From: Viscum album
Taxonomy: Eukaryota; Streptophyta; Magnoliopsida; Santalales; Viscaceae
Reading direction: 5' to 3'
Length of the DNA stretch: 64,000 nucleotides
Assembly (NCBI GenBank): GCA_963277665.1
Contig: OY728160.1
Span: 43,074,605 to 43,138,604, forward strand
Part shown: positions 34,972-48,900 of the stretch, one piece after another
Position numbering within the stretch: position 1 is the stretch's first letter
Layout: each line of letters opens with the position of its first letter
Position numbers and translations under genes: made by a program
Notes under the pieces: generated by a model
Told to the model about the DNA's origin: nothing
Database searches by the model: none
What the model saw: the letters and a program-made list of their open reading frames with translations, nothing else

Positions 34972-37900
34972 TAGAATAATAACGGGGAAATAAGTTGCAC
35001 AAATTAAACCAATAATTCTTTAACATTTGTTGTCGTAGTGGTACATCCTCAAGGTTTCAATACATCGACGTCGTTTGTCATTCTGAATCCATTTTTTGAG
35101 GAAGGGTGATGATGTTTTACGTTCATCATCATTTGATAATCTTCATTGAAGAGGATGTTTGTCAAAGGTTTTTTTGAGATGCTATTTTATGAGGATTATT
35201 ACCGACCATTTTTTTTCACTCAATATGTATCTAAGAGATTATTGAGATGAATATGTGTAATATGATAGTGACATAGTATGATGTGGGGTAAATTTATCTG
35301 ATGTGGTACAACCTATAAAAGGAAATAGACTACTTCTCTCAAGAGATATTGTTTTACCACTGTCTCAACAGAGGAGTTCAATCGGGTGTGGTCAAAATAT
35401 TCCTACCCAAAAACGATGAGGTGATATAGTGGGATCTTGTGATTTAAAATTTTTTATAACATTGAAACATTATGGAAATATCCCATTGTAAGAATCATGT
35501 GGATAATTTATCAACAACATCTAGTTGGATTCAATGGTTGATGTCTTGATAAGATAAGAATACACATGACCAAACTCAGATACGTGGTTATGAGGATTAA
35601 GGATCTTGAAATGAATAAACTCAACCATGAGAGGGATAATTATATATTTTTGATAGGAAATGTTGCCTAGATCATGATTAATTTACGAAATATTCTAGGT
35701 AGGATACACTGGTAGTGATAAACTACTATGGATGAGGCAGTTCCATGATTAGATATCCCTTAGGTGGGTCTATGGTAGAACATAGGGAGGTAGTATTGGT
35801 AGAGTAGTAAGAGTATCTATCTATGGAGGAATATTTAGTGGAGGACGAATCTATGAGTTCTTCCCACCACAAGGAGTTGGTGGTCAGGTAAATGGGAATT
35901 TTCAATACATATATAACTATGAATAAGATACACGTGAGATTACTTGAGTTGTGATTTTTTTATTATTATAATCATTACACAATATTTTTAGATATAGGAA
36001 TGCTTCATTCCATCATCCCTTTATACATTGTGAAATAGATAGTGATACAAATTGATAATTTAGAACTGGTAATATAGATGCTTATTTTTATAGGGATAAA
36101 TTATTTTATGTCTCGTATCTTCCAGTAGTGAAATCAGTCACTTCGTAGAGAGTGTTTTTATTGGGACCTTTTGGATATCAAAGTGGAACCATATAAAATT
36201 ATCTTGGGAATGGATTATATTTCCACATTAAATGAAAATATTTAATGTAATCACATATGAGGTAGGATAATTTTGAAAGATGGGATACAATTCTCTTTGT
36301 TGGGTGAGGAATCATTGAGTATTGAGTTATTCTCTATGTCAAGAATATTTAACCAATTAAAAATTAGTTTGTGACTGTAGACCATGGTGTAACAACTTAT
36401 TTAGACACCTTGATTCCATTATTAGTGGAGTAATCTATAGAATTATACATCAAGAATGTTCCAGGACAACATATAATGCTTGAGAAGGAATTATAAATTG
36501 AATTTCACCTCATGACTGCATTTATATATATTTTTTGTCAAATCAGATGGCCACTAATAATCTCAGGGAGCTGAGAGTGAGGTTTTTGGTCCTTTTAGAG
36601 AATGGTTTCATCGAACCCAATGTTTTCCCTTGATATCAATGGTTTCTTTTGACTAAAATATGAGGATTAGATCTTGAGTTATTTCATTGATTATCATCAC
36701 TTTAAACATGTACTATAACTAAAAATTACTCCTTACAAAGGAATGATTAAATCTTTGGCCAGTAGTGAGGATCGAGTAGGTTCTCTAAGATCAGTATTTG
36801 GTCAGAATACCATAATATGATTGTTTATGAGGATGATATTCAAAATAAATAATTTTTATGTCACTATAGACACTGTGTTTTCTTTAGAATCCTATTGGTG
36901 TAAAGAGTATCCTAACATTTTTATGGATATGATGAATTGTATCATTCATCCATACATGGAAAGAATGATTTTTTTATTCATTAATGATAGGCTCATTTAT
37001 TATGTATCTTAGGAGGAGCATGATTCCCATATAAGGATTGTATTATAATTTATGGTATGATCTGAATGTGAATTTCTATAATCCATGAGGTTTACATTAT
37101 TGGATATGGAATTTCTATCCTTGATTTATCTATGGAAACATTGTATATTGATACTATAGTATCTTAGGATCCACTTATGTTCTTGATAAAGTTGAGGTTT
37201 ATTTTTAAATCAGATTAGTACTATAGGATGTTTGAGGAAGAGTTATAGAGATTAGAATCCTATTTTTCAATCCATTAATTAAAAGTAAAGTTTTTTATCT
37301 AATTAGAGAAGGTTCACAAAGCATTCGAGGAGCTGTGGTTGAGGCTATCCATTGCTCTTGTTTAGAGACTACTAGTGAAGGGAATGTAGTATACAATGTT
37401 TTTTGAGGCCACTAAAATTAGGATTAATTTCATGATAGGATATAAGTATTCAATGACAGTATGTTGGTTGTGGTATTTGAGACCCCATGAGTTAAATTAT
37501 GGGAGTGAAGACATTCAGTATGCAGTGATAGTCTTCACACTAAAGATGTGGATGCACAATTATCTCTAAGAGTTCATTGTTGTTCAATTAGACCACCAAG
37601 ATATCTAGAACATAATAAATATGAGAGATCATAACCTCAGATGGAGGCATGGTTTGTAGTTTCTATAGGACCATGACTTTGTTATGGTCTATACTCAAGG
37701 CAAGGAAATGATGGTGGTTAATTCACTTAAAAGTAAGTCTCAATAATTATTTTTATAGGGGAAATCTATGTAGATGGTTTCATTATAGCTATCCATGGTG
37801 AAGGATAGGGGTGGAATATTTCTATAGTCGATGGGGATTACACCACCCAATATTTAGTGTTAGAGTGAGGATCAGTTGGGAGACACCAAATTAAAGGTTC

Positions 37901-39310
37901 AATGTCACTAGATATACTCAATGGATTCACTAGATGGATTCTCTAAGAGAGGGAAGCATGTAATCATTTTCTTAGGATGGATAATGTTTTTGATTGGAAT
38001 TATAGATGGAGTGACAAGGGACTCTCAAAAATATCCTTTGGGTTTACATCATAATGTGTTGAATATGTAGAGGTACTGTCAACTACCATATTGGTGGGAT
38101 GAAATGAGGAAAATTTTCATGAGTTTGTCTCTCAATTTCCCACTTGTTAGTTAGTAATAATTGAGCTTCATGTATTGGGAGGTTTTTTGTAACCTTTTGA
38201 GATTTATGAGAGTAAATAAAACATCATATCTATGAACTATGTCATACGGATTAATGGGATAACAAAATTCCATGAAGTCATCTGGGTGCTAGTTGACCAA
38301 CATAATATGTTGGCTCAATTTCATGAAATCAGAGATTAGATTATGGTGGATTTTTTTGTTTTGTTATATATTTGATAGATAATTTTACAATATTGAGTAC
38401 CCTACTATAATGTCTCTAAGCATGATTTATAGTTTTCATCATGGTTTTGTAGACGTATATATGAGGCCTTCAAGATACACATAAGGATGTGTAATGTGTT
38501 TCACCCATAGACAAATGGGAAAGTCAAGTTGATTATCTATGTGTTTTTGGATATTCTAGGAACTTTCACATTAGAAAATTTCTCAAGATTGTAGGATCTT
38601 CTTACACTAGTTGATATTTTTTATAATAATAACTTTTACCCTAATATTCCTATTACTCCATCCAATTACCTTTATGGGAGACATTGATGGTCACCCTTAT
38701 ACTATTCCATGATCGGTGAAGCGTTACTAATTTAGAATTATATGGTACATGTGTTCATGGATAAGGTTTATGTGATCTAAATGTGATTGTGGAAATCCTC
38801 GAGAAGAAAACTATCTTACTCATATTGACATATAGTTCCCATGGAGTTGTATTAAAAGACTATGTGTTCCATAGTGCCTCAAAATAATGACAACTATAGT
38901 GTTTTAATTAATTTGGAGTCCAATCATCATGGTTTATTTGGTAATTAGAGATCATTTAGTGGTTTGGTAGGTTTCTTACCACTTGATCTGACGTCACAAT
39001 TGAATTGAGTGAATAACCTATTACATTATACATAGTTTAGGAGAAATGTGCAGGTCCCTATGGAACACTTTCACTATGGGAAGCTAAAAATCTTGGATAG
39101 ATCTAGATTCAAATAGTACCTAGTTGTGATTAATGATTTAAAATAGACTATCTTCTGAGGGAAAACCATTCCCTTGGTTTTGTGGTATGGTAGCATAATA
39201 TCATGATGGATAGGTCATAGGATATTGATTACTAATTACAGTCTATGTATTAACAAATTTATGTTTATATTGTCTTTTTGGTGAAATTAATATAAGGAGG
39301 GGAAAATATA
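34972..39310 (+). pseudogene. Ty3/gypsy gag-pol fossil B
   Basis: Domains appear in Ty3/gypsy order. A possible PBS (TGGTACATCCTC) is at 35039-35050. Low-information gag-like sequence runs to about 36050. The end of a protease, KIILGMDYIS, is at 36196-36225. RT runs from about 36541 (ELRV..LLENGFIEPN) through FMDMMNCIIHPYMERM to FINDRLIYYVS at 36977-37009, where catalytic Asp-Asp has become Asn-Asp. RNase H is at 37485-37745 (HELNYGVEDIQYAVIVFTLK and YTQGKEMMVVN). Integrase HHCC LPYWWDEMRK is at about 38085, the core INGITKFHEVIWVLVDQ at about 38250, FHP.TNGK at about 38500, and NNNFYPNIPITPSNYLYGR at about 38625. Stops occur throughout. The young three-LTR element is inserted at its left side. 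Confidence 0.8.
39294..39307 (+). other. Candidate polypurine tract of gypsy fossil B
   Basis: AAGGAGGGGAAAAT follows the end of pol at a plausible distance. No LTR start is evident directly after it, so this is weak. Confidence 0.35.
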
Positions 39311-42000
39311 AGAAATTTATGTTTACCCTGTAGGATATTGAAATCTATTTATGAAAATTATCTGAACGAGGTGATGAGTTAGATTCTGTCTGTCAGAGAG
39401 ACACGAAATTAATTAATTAATTATATAAATTATATTATATCATTAACATTCATCGTTATAGTGAAAATAAATTTTCTTATTGTTTGGGACACAAGAATGA
39501 TAATATTGGACTGTAGATGATTCTAAAAGATAGGTTTTAACATAATTTTCATATCATTGGTATGTGTAGGGAATATCATTGATGTTTCTAATTGAAGGAC
39601 ATGTTAAATATTTTAATTAATATAAATTATTTTATTTGAATACCTAAATTAATTCACAAAATCACCATTTTATAAATTCTCAATTGTTAGCAGAAACACC
39701 TAGGGATAAATTATAGAATCCACGTATGTTATTCATTGGATGAACATGTGGGAGGATGTCAGTAGATAAGATCATGGTGGACTGAGAGGATGAAAATGTA
39801 CTAGGTATTCTTCATCATTGGAGAATGTGTTATTCAATAATGACTAATCTTAAATCTAAAAAAGACTCATAAATATTGGATTCCATCATTTTGATTAAAT
39901 GTTCGTGAAAGAATTTTATTAGGGACATTTTTATCTATGATTTATCACCCTTATCAGGAGCCAATATTAATAAATTTCATTATTGATATTAATTTATTTA
40001 TAATTAAATTTTGTCACCTCTTATCCTGAATATATGATTCCTTGGATATGAATTCTTTGAAAATGATGGTTGAACATTGTTTTTGTGTTTTCCCTCACCC
40101 ATTATTTCTGATCATCACTATTGTACCATGTGGATATTTATAAAAATTATAGGATGGATTCTGGCATGATTGAGCCCCCAAATACATAGTTAAAATTAGT
40201 ATGATAGAATTAATTGTGATTTTAGGATGGGTAATGGATGTTTTATAGTTTTTAGATATGGAATCAATTTCTGGATCATTAAATAGTGACAATCCTTGTG
40301 ATAACATCCTATCGAGCAGTCAAATACCAATTTTTATCCATCTATGTCCATGATTTGATAGGTGAAGGGGGTTTAAATTGAGTTATGGTTTTCATAATTT
40401 TACATATATGATGAAGGAATTAGATTTATATTCGTTATCAAGGATGTATTATTTCTTTAAAATATGGGACAACTTGTTGTGTAGTGCAATATAAGGCATC
40501 ATGTGTTCTTAATATTTTAATATAGATATGTTTTTTTATCCATTCTTAGGTTATAATATTGTGGTTTTGGGTAAATAATTCATGTGTCCCAACTATAGTA
40601 TCAATTCTATGTTCTAGATATACACGCCTATGGTTCCATGTGGTAGAAATTGTCGTGTAGTCTATAGGTATATAGGAACAACCTATTATATAGGAAAGAC
40701 ATGATACACATGAACATATTAAAGCACAGGAGCATGATTAGTAGAACACGTGAATTACTCAAGTGTTTGATTAATTCCATGTACCACCTATACATGATTT
40801 ATAGTAGGACAAAGATTACAAACCAATTTCCAAATGAGAACACATCAAGATGATGAGGTTCTGTCAAATACAATTTTCCACCCTATACATGTCCTGTACA
40901 CACTATAGGATATTCCTTCACTTGTTTCTCTTTTCTGAGACTCGTATTATGGAATATGAGTAGCATATCATGTGTGGATTCCACCATATTCTAAAATGAT
41001 ATCATTTATTGAGGAATAGAATATACAATGTTAGGGTTTTTAATAATTAATATTATTTTGGTGAGGCTTCATGATGGTAGTGATCCTGATAGGATCATTA
41101 CAGAGTTGATGGTGTTGGGGAAACAATATCTCACTATGGAACATGCCCACTATTCACGTTCTATATGAATTTTAGAAACTCTCATATATTGGGAAGGACT
41201 CTTCAATACATGTAGTTTTTCTACACTCTCTAGGAGGTTTAACGGTGGTCGGGTTCTCAACGAGAGTTTTAGATCCCTCGAATGTGGGGTGTAGTGATGG
41301 GGGAGGGACCCCTCCGTACCCATATAGGTGTGGATGGTTTTGATATTGATGATCAAAGACATGTTTTTGGAACATCAGGCCGACTAATTTTCTATTTCAT
41401 GCGATCAGGACCCTGTATCTTCGTGGTTTCTAACTATACTTATATGTGTATCTAGGCTTTTATTTCCCCTCTCATTAGGTTGATATGTTCAATAATTATA
41501 TTTCTATATTATCTTTTTTTATTTCATCCTGGAAAACCTGTTGGGTATGTATAAATTCCATTCTATATGGTATTTTCCAAAATTATCCATGTCTTATAGA
41601 GAGGATAGAGAAATTTATGGTGAATTTTGTAGAGATTACAGATTAATGGGTGCCTCTAATTTTTACAATGTTTTGGATTTGTATACAAGGAGGAATTGTC
41701 TCACATATTTCTTTTTTTCTTGTTTTTTTAGGTGGGGACATTATTTCTTGTTAGGTGTGTATTATTCCATTTTTTTTGTTATATAATTTCATACTCTATT
41801 GTATTTCATGAGAGATTATTGAATGCATATTTTCACTATATGTATTATTATATCTTATATTACTCTACCCAAATTCGTTGATATGGATATATGAGATGAT
41901 ATAGGTACATTTTTCAATTACCTCCCATTTAATCCATTGCTCGTAATCTCTTATTGTCAGCCACTAACCTATTTGAGGTGGGATTGGGTTTGTGATAGAT
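39311..42000. other. Unassigned stretch after gypsy fossil B
   Basis: It should contain the 3' LTR of fossil B if that element was complete, but I could not align it to any other part of the window. It includes a somewhat G-rich block near 41215-41340 (GGTGGTCGGGTTC, TGGGGGAGGGACCCC). Short open frames (40095-40307, 41150-41375, 41541-41786) look like chance. Confidence 0.4.
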
Positions 42001-45000
42001 CAACCATCCAGATGATAGGTGGGAACATGTGGGTCTTTTCATGACACACCTTCTTTTAAATATATTACATATTTAGATTAATAATTTTAATTCATTTTTA
42101 TCATATATTCATATCATAAATAATACATAATAATGAAAATTTTAATTAACCCAATAGTATCTCCATATAATGTCTAGAAAGGTGTGAGTTCTATAACTAA
42201 CTTGTTGAGAAATAGTGGTGATGAGTTAATACCCAATCAAACCCTTTTATTGATCTTACCCCTAGTTTTTTTATTCCAAAACCACATAAAAATTATAGTA
42301 ACCAAACAAGGTTGAGCTTTCTATGAAAACAATAAAATAAAAAATATACCAAAATTATAGGATGTTATCTTATTCTTTTATATAACTTTAATGTGTTTAT
42401 AATGTTACCTTATCATAATATGAATAACTATATCCTTCTATGATATAATATGAGATGAATGACGTATTAGATAAAAAAATTTACATCAGAGCATATGAAT
42501 ATTCTATATATATCATAAGTATGCACACCCTATAACTATACATGGTTAGTTTATTACAAGAATAGATAAAGAATAAACTCATTTACTAAAATATTTTTAA
42601 CATCATGAAAAAATATATTCTTAAAGAGGAAAATTCATAGTCATATTACACTTATAATATTTCCTCATAACTAAGAGAAAGGTAACATATAAAAATGGTG
42701 TGATATAATGAATTGTATGGGTAAACATGGGAGGGAAAAGTTAATGATAATATTTAAGAAAAAATGATAAAAATTAATTGATAATATGATCATAATCATA
42801 TAAAATATTACATATATTTTTTAGTTCATAGTAAAAGAATAAGGCATTAACGAATCATAAGACACAAATCATAGAAGAATCAATGTTAATAATCCATGAT
42901 ATCATATAATGATTATAATAGTATGTCATTGATATTGGGGATAAAAGTGTGCAATAAAAATTGTCCTATAAATCAAATGTTATGGGACCCACTATAAAAT
43001 TCATATTATTCTAGGATTGGAATAACTAACTATTTTCCAAATATAGGTTTAGAATAACCCCTTGTGTACCCTTATTATTCATGGGATGACTAATCGTGTT
43101 CCCTCTTTTGAGATTATGCTAAACTTTAATTCACCATATGATTACATTGACTAATAAATATTACCAAATGCATTTTAGAGTTATTACATTCCCTCCTATC
43201 ACATAATAATATTCCATTCTTATTTATTATAGATGATCTTGATGATATTTATTATTTCATCACTACTTATCATATGGAAATGAAAATGTTTTTCATCATG
43301 ATTTCTTCAGAATATAAATAATTTTATCAGGAATGAATAATTATGGGGTGATTGTATCGTACAAAAATATTAATATTAAATAAAATCAATGGATGTTTTA
43401 ATATATGGAAATGAAATTATACAATTAGTGGATAATTTATTGAGGAAAATTATAGTTTCATTTTAATGTAAAATTTTTAAAATTTAAAAATGTAAATTTT
43501 ATTTTGAGAAATATTTTTTATAAATAACCATGTAAATTTTCAATGTATGATTCAATGTAAAGAGTTTCCATGATGTTTGGAAAAGTTATTCATGTGATAT
43601 ACATTAAAAAAATTTGTACACAACTTTAGTATAATATACGCTATTCGTGAAACATAAATAATATTCATTTTGAATCATTTTATAAAATGATAGAAAATGG
43701 GATAAAATAATATCAATAAATCATTTTAAAATAGTAAAAAAATTCTTTTAAAATTTGATAATAACATAAAAAAGTATAAAAAATATTCCAAGATTAATAG
43801 AGATAAATAGTTTATCTTCTATATATAATTTTTTTATAATATTTAGTATATAAATATATAAAAATGAAATGAAAATTTATAATATCCTAAAATAAATGAA
43901 GTAAAAAAAATTTAATTTTTCAAATATATATAATATTATTTTACCATGTAAAATTTAGGCATTATCATTGTCAACAAAAATAAATATTATAACATAAAAC
44001 CCTTATTTTAGGTATTTATTTCATTGTATGAAATTTTAATCTAGCATATTATAAATATAAATTTATTATTATACATATATAATGTAGTCGTATTTATTCC
44101 TATGATACTATAAACATCTTATAAATAACATCTTATAAATTATTCAATAACAAACATTCATCATCGTCATCATTATTTGATATGTTGACTGCTTATTTTT
44201 TCATTTATGTTTCAATTTGGTAGTTATATACCTTGAATCTTGATAATTGTTTCATAATATTTATAGTTTTAAGAATTAACTAAAAACATTTATATTCATT
44301 ATATAAATATTTTTAAGCATCCAAAAATGGTAATGTTAGAAAAATGAATTACACCATTCATTGTTACAATACATTATATATATGATGTAGTGATGCATAA
44401 TTTTTTTTAATAACATAAAGGAAATAATAGAAAATATATATTTTATAATTATATAATTATTACTACATCAAATATACCACCAATATAAAAATATATATTA
44501 AATCTATCATTATATCCATCCATTTTAGGTAGTGATAGAAAAATAATCACATCGATATGCAGAGGTGGTAGTCCACAAATTTTGAAGAGTGATAATTACA
44601 TTTACAATTTTATGAAAATGCGATGGAAGAAGATTTTACTATATAAAATAATTTAATTATTTTTATGATATTGGATTAATTATATTTGGAGGGATATAGT
44701 AGAATAAGAGGTAGTAATAGAAGAAATTATCATTCAACTATTCCAGTAATATGATTACATCTTCTTTGAGAGACCACCCATGTTTTAAACCTTATACATT
44801 ATTATGAGGGTATTACGACATGTAAAAGAGATTACAATAAAATGAAATGGATATATAATGGTTTACTAGATGGGTTTTTTTGATCTATAGTGCTAAAAGT
44901 TTACGAATAATGGGGGAGAGGAGGTGAACTTTTACGTGTGAGTGGAGTGACACAAATGGAATTTTTTAAAATAAATAAGAAAATATAGTTATATTTTCTC

Positions 45001-45925
45001 ATGATTGTGGATAAATAGAAAATATAGTGACACTAAAATAAAATAAGATCTATATCTAGTCAAATAATATTAATTTTATATTTTTTTGTTACCCATTTTC
45101 CTTTATATATATGTTTATCCCCTAATAAACTTTTTTAAACATAATTGTGGTAATTTTATTATTATTTTCAATATTTATTATAAAAAAATGTAATGGAATC
45201 ATTAATTGTTTTCATAAAAATATGGAATCCATTTTATCAAATTCACATTCATTCCATTGAATAATTTAATTTTAAAATAAACACCAGAATCATCTAGGAA
45301 CAAATTATAAGATAATGTTTTTTTTATGAAAAACCCATCTTTATTCCAATTCAGTTCATAGTAAAAACAATTATATTAATGTAAAAACTTTTTTTAAATA
45401 AATAATATATATATATATCTCTCATTATCTTCATTAATAAATATAAAACTATATAATTTAATATAATAAATTCACTTTACCAACTTAATAATCATTTCAC
45501 CCAAATAACTCATTTTACGTTCAAATGACATTATTTCCATTCCTAAAAATTACTTGTATAATTTTTTTATTATTATTTATACATTACAAATAAATTTAAT
45601 TTTAATAACTAGTTCATATATACCATTATATTTTTATTATAATTTCATTAACAAAATAATTATTCAATTTTCAAAAAAATAGTTCGAGTAATCAAAGAAT
45701 TATTTTATGATAATTTTATGACTATTTTTTCGAAATTAATTGATACATTTAAATTATGTGAATATATTTGGAAATGTATTTCATATTGCGTTTACTCCTA
45801 TTCAATCCATCTAATCTAAGGACTAGGATATAAAATCTATAATATATCATAGTTCTTTTAGACTCATGGTTTCATGTAATGAAACATATCAAATACATCA
45901 AATTTATTTCAGGGTAATAGTTATA
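42000..45925 (-). repeat. Relic 3: degraded LTR fragment of the long-LTR family
   Basis: Anchors come in order. Diverged repeats of about 36-bp period (AGGATTGGAATAACTAA.. type) are at 43013-43140. A hairpin-loop relic, GAGGTGGTAGTCCA at 44562-44575, is flanked by ATAATCAC and GTGATAAT. ATATGGAATCCATTTT and a following A/T block at about 45220-45295 match 20243-20320 of LTR 1. A possible end, CAGGGTAATAGTTA, lies near 45911. Spacing is shorter than in the young LTR, so deletions are likely. Boundaries are approximate. Confidence 0.45.
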
Positions 45926-45999
45926 TAATATGAAGGAGTTATAATTTATGATTATATAAAATAAAATATTTGGGCTTATACAAAATGTCTCTTTTTACA

Positions 46000-48900
46000 G
46001 AGGAATGTTCAGAATGAGTCCGGTCACATTTTGAGGTGTCAATATAAAGAGAGTGTTTATATAGGCATGGGAATAATGAGTTACCATGAAAATATTTTTC
46101 TATAGAAATGTTTGATCTAAATTTATATGTTTCTTAATATGGTATTTTAAATTTTCAATATGACATTCATTTTCATGATAGACCGTTTTTTCATGTCATA
46201 ACATAAATTTAATGATTGAAGTTTAGTGAATTATAAATGTTTTAATAATTGTGGAAGACTATTCATATATTTTTAATGTATACTGCATGATCATATTTTG
46301 AGTTTCATAGTGGTTCCTCATCTAATAATCATGATTAGAATATGATGACTTATTTAGGATATAATTATCATGATAATCTATGAATAATAATTTAATTTCT
46401 AAAAAGGATTCTTACGAAGGGGATGTGTTTTAGAGGGATGGTTTGAACACATTGTTTCTATATGTTATGTCATATCATGAATAAATTTGAATTTTTGTTT
46501 TGGCGGGGGTTTAATTTTTAAAATTGAGGTTCATATTAAGACTCAAGGTGTTTGAAAATAATTATGTCATATTTTTATATATAAAAATACTCTTAGATAA
46601 GTGTAAGGGTGTTCGAGTGGTTGTTAAGGATAGTTCACATGATCACATGGAGCATTAATCATCACTATGGAAGAGGATACAATACGGGATCCCTAATAAG
46701 TAAGGACACTTCCCATATTGAATCAATAATTTCATATTTATATAAAAATTATTTTTATTTTACAATTAAATGACTTTTCAAGTTCATTGTGTTTGATAAT
46801 TATCAAAAAAATATTATATTTCAAACTCAATGAATAATATTTGGACACTTACCTTTAATATCTATTTCCCCAAAATTATTGTAATTGATATTAAGACATG
46901 TTTCTGTTTCATAATTAACATTTTCTATTTCAAACTAACATATTCGTTATTACAAATCATTCTTAAAACTAGTGAACAAAATTTGAAATCTTGTCATGAC
47001 AAAATAATTCAAATTAAGTGAAATATAAATGTAAAAACAAACCCATTATACAATTTTAAAACAATTAAATAAATATAGAGAGTTTTCTTATAAAAATTAT
47101 TTTTAGAACTCAAAATAACCATTTACAACCACATGAAATCAAAAATAACACCAATATATTTTATTTAAGGAATTTATAATAAAACATAATGGAAAAACTA
47201 AAAATCTAGAGGGTTTCATTGAAAAAATTAGAACCCATTAAGAGTGTTGGTTAATAAACATAGATTTTTATAAGAACATGGTATAATTGATCTATTTTAA
47301 AAAATACATTTAGATTAACTTTTGAAATTAAATGATTTACAAGAAAACTATTTATTAATAATTTAAAATCTATGTAGGTACCTTGTGACATCAAATTCAT
47401 AGAAATATTACTTGAAGACAAACATATGGAATAAAAAGTGTGAGCAAATTCCATTAAAATTAATCAGAGAACATAATTATTTACCAATGCAATTGAGATC
47501 TATTTTAAGATGAAATGTCATCATGAGAAATATCAGGATCAGCCCTAACCATAATCTTTATCAACCTCACCCATTATCCTACAAAAATTACAATGACCAT
47601 ATCACTAATAAAAAAAATTTAATCTTTCACCTTTAATCATAAATCCCTTAAAAATATATTGCACCATATGTAAAACTCATTCAGATGTCAGAACACCCAT
47701 ATCATTTAAAACCAAATGTTCAGAAATAAAATAACCATAATAAATGGAATGGGGTTTTTAATAATAAAAAATGGAATATTATAAAATAATAAACATATAA
47801 AATTATTTTTTTGGAAGCTGATTATTTCTTTGTAACGATATAAGTAAAAAAAACAGGATTTCATTTTTTCTATTTTGTAAAGAAATCGAAAATAATTATA
47901 AAATATTGTATGTGTTTGATATTCAAGACCAATATTAATAGAAAAAATTACAAAATATGACCACTATTATACATTTTGGTATATATAAATACCTCTATAA
48001 ACAAATATTATTATAATGGGAATCAATGAAATATATTTAATATATAAACTGATAAATAAATTAAAATGAGGTCCATAAAATAATGTCCCCATTATATTGA
48101 GTCTTAATAATCAAAAACAATATTTATCATCCTGAATAAAAAAACTATTGTATTTTTTGATTGATTAAGAATAATTTTCATTTTTATTGTTCCTTTGGTA
48201 ATATTTTTATCATTTTATAATAAATTACTATAATATCACATAATATTTTTTGACTATATTTAAATGTTATATACAATATAAAATTGATATGTTGACTATT
48301 GTCAAAGTGGACATTATTAAATAACCTATAAAATAATAATTAGTTACTATTTAACATTTTTATAAATTAATTATACGTTAAAAACTATTCATTAATTATG
48401 GTGATGAATAATTAATTACTTTAAAAACATGGTGTTGGTTCATCGTATGTACAAAGTAGAAATTTTTTCATTTTTCTTTGATCATGAAAAATATAAGGCA
48501 AATATCATATTATAATTCATAAATTTCTAATATATCTGAAATTATATATTATTTCTCACAAGCACTTACATATTGCTTTCGTGTGATGTGGTCATGAGAA
48601 ATAAATCACATCTCTTCATGGAGGTGGTTATCTGGACTGACACATGAACATACATATCATTTTATAATGCATGAATATGTACAAGATTAGATAGTGTATA
48701 ATATTTAAATAATGATAATAATTTCATTAATAATATATATATATATTAAACTCCTGTTTACAACCTGTTGTGAGAGGCGGTGATGGAAAATGAATTACAT
48801 CTGTTCTCATGGTGGTAGTTCGGAGTGTACTCAAATGATTGATTAACTTATTATTTGATGAAAGAAAGATATTTATATTATATTTTATATTAATATAAAA

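Noticed and set aside
39311..42000. 3' LTR of gypsy fossil B matching 14100-16244
   Set aside because: Only scattered short resemblances were found (for example GGTTGAT.TG..ATTTCTA near 41478), not enough to call an LTR pair.
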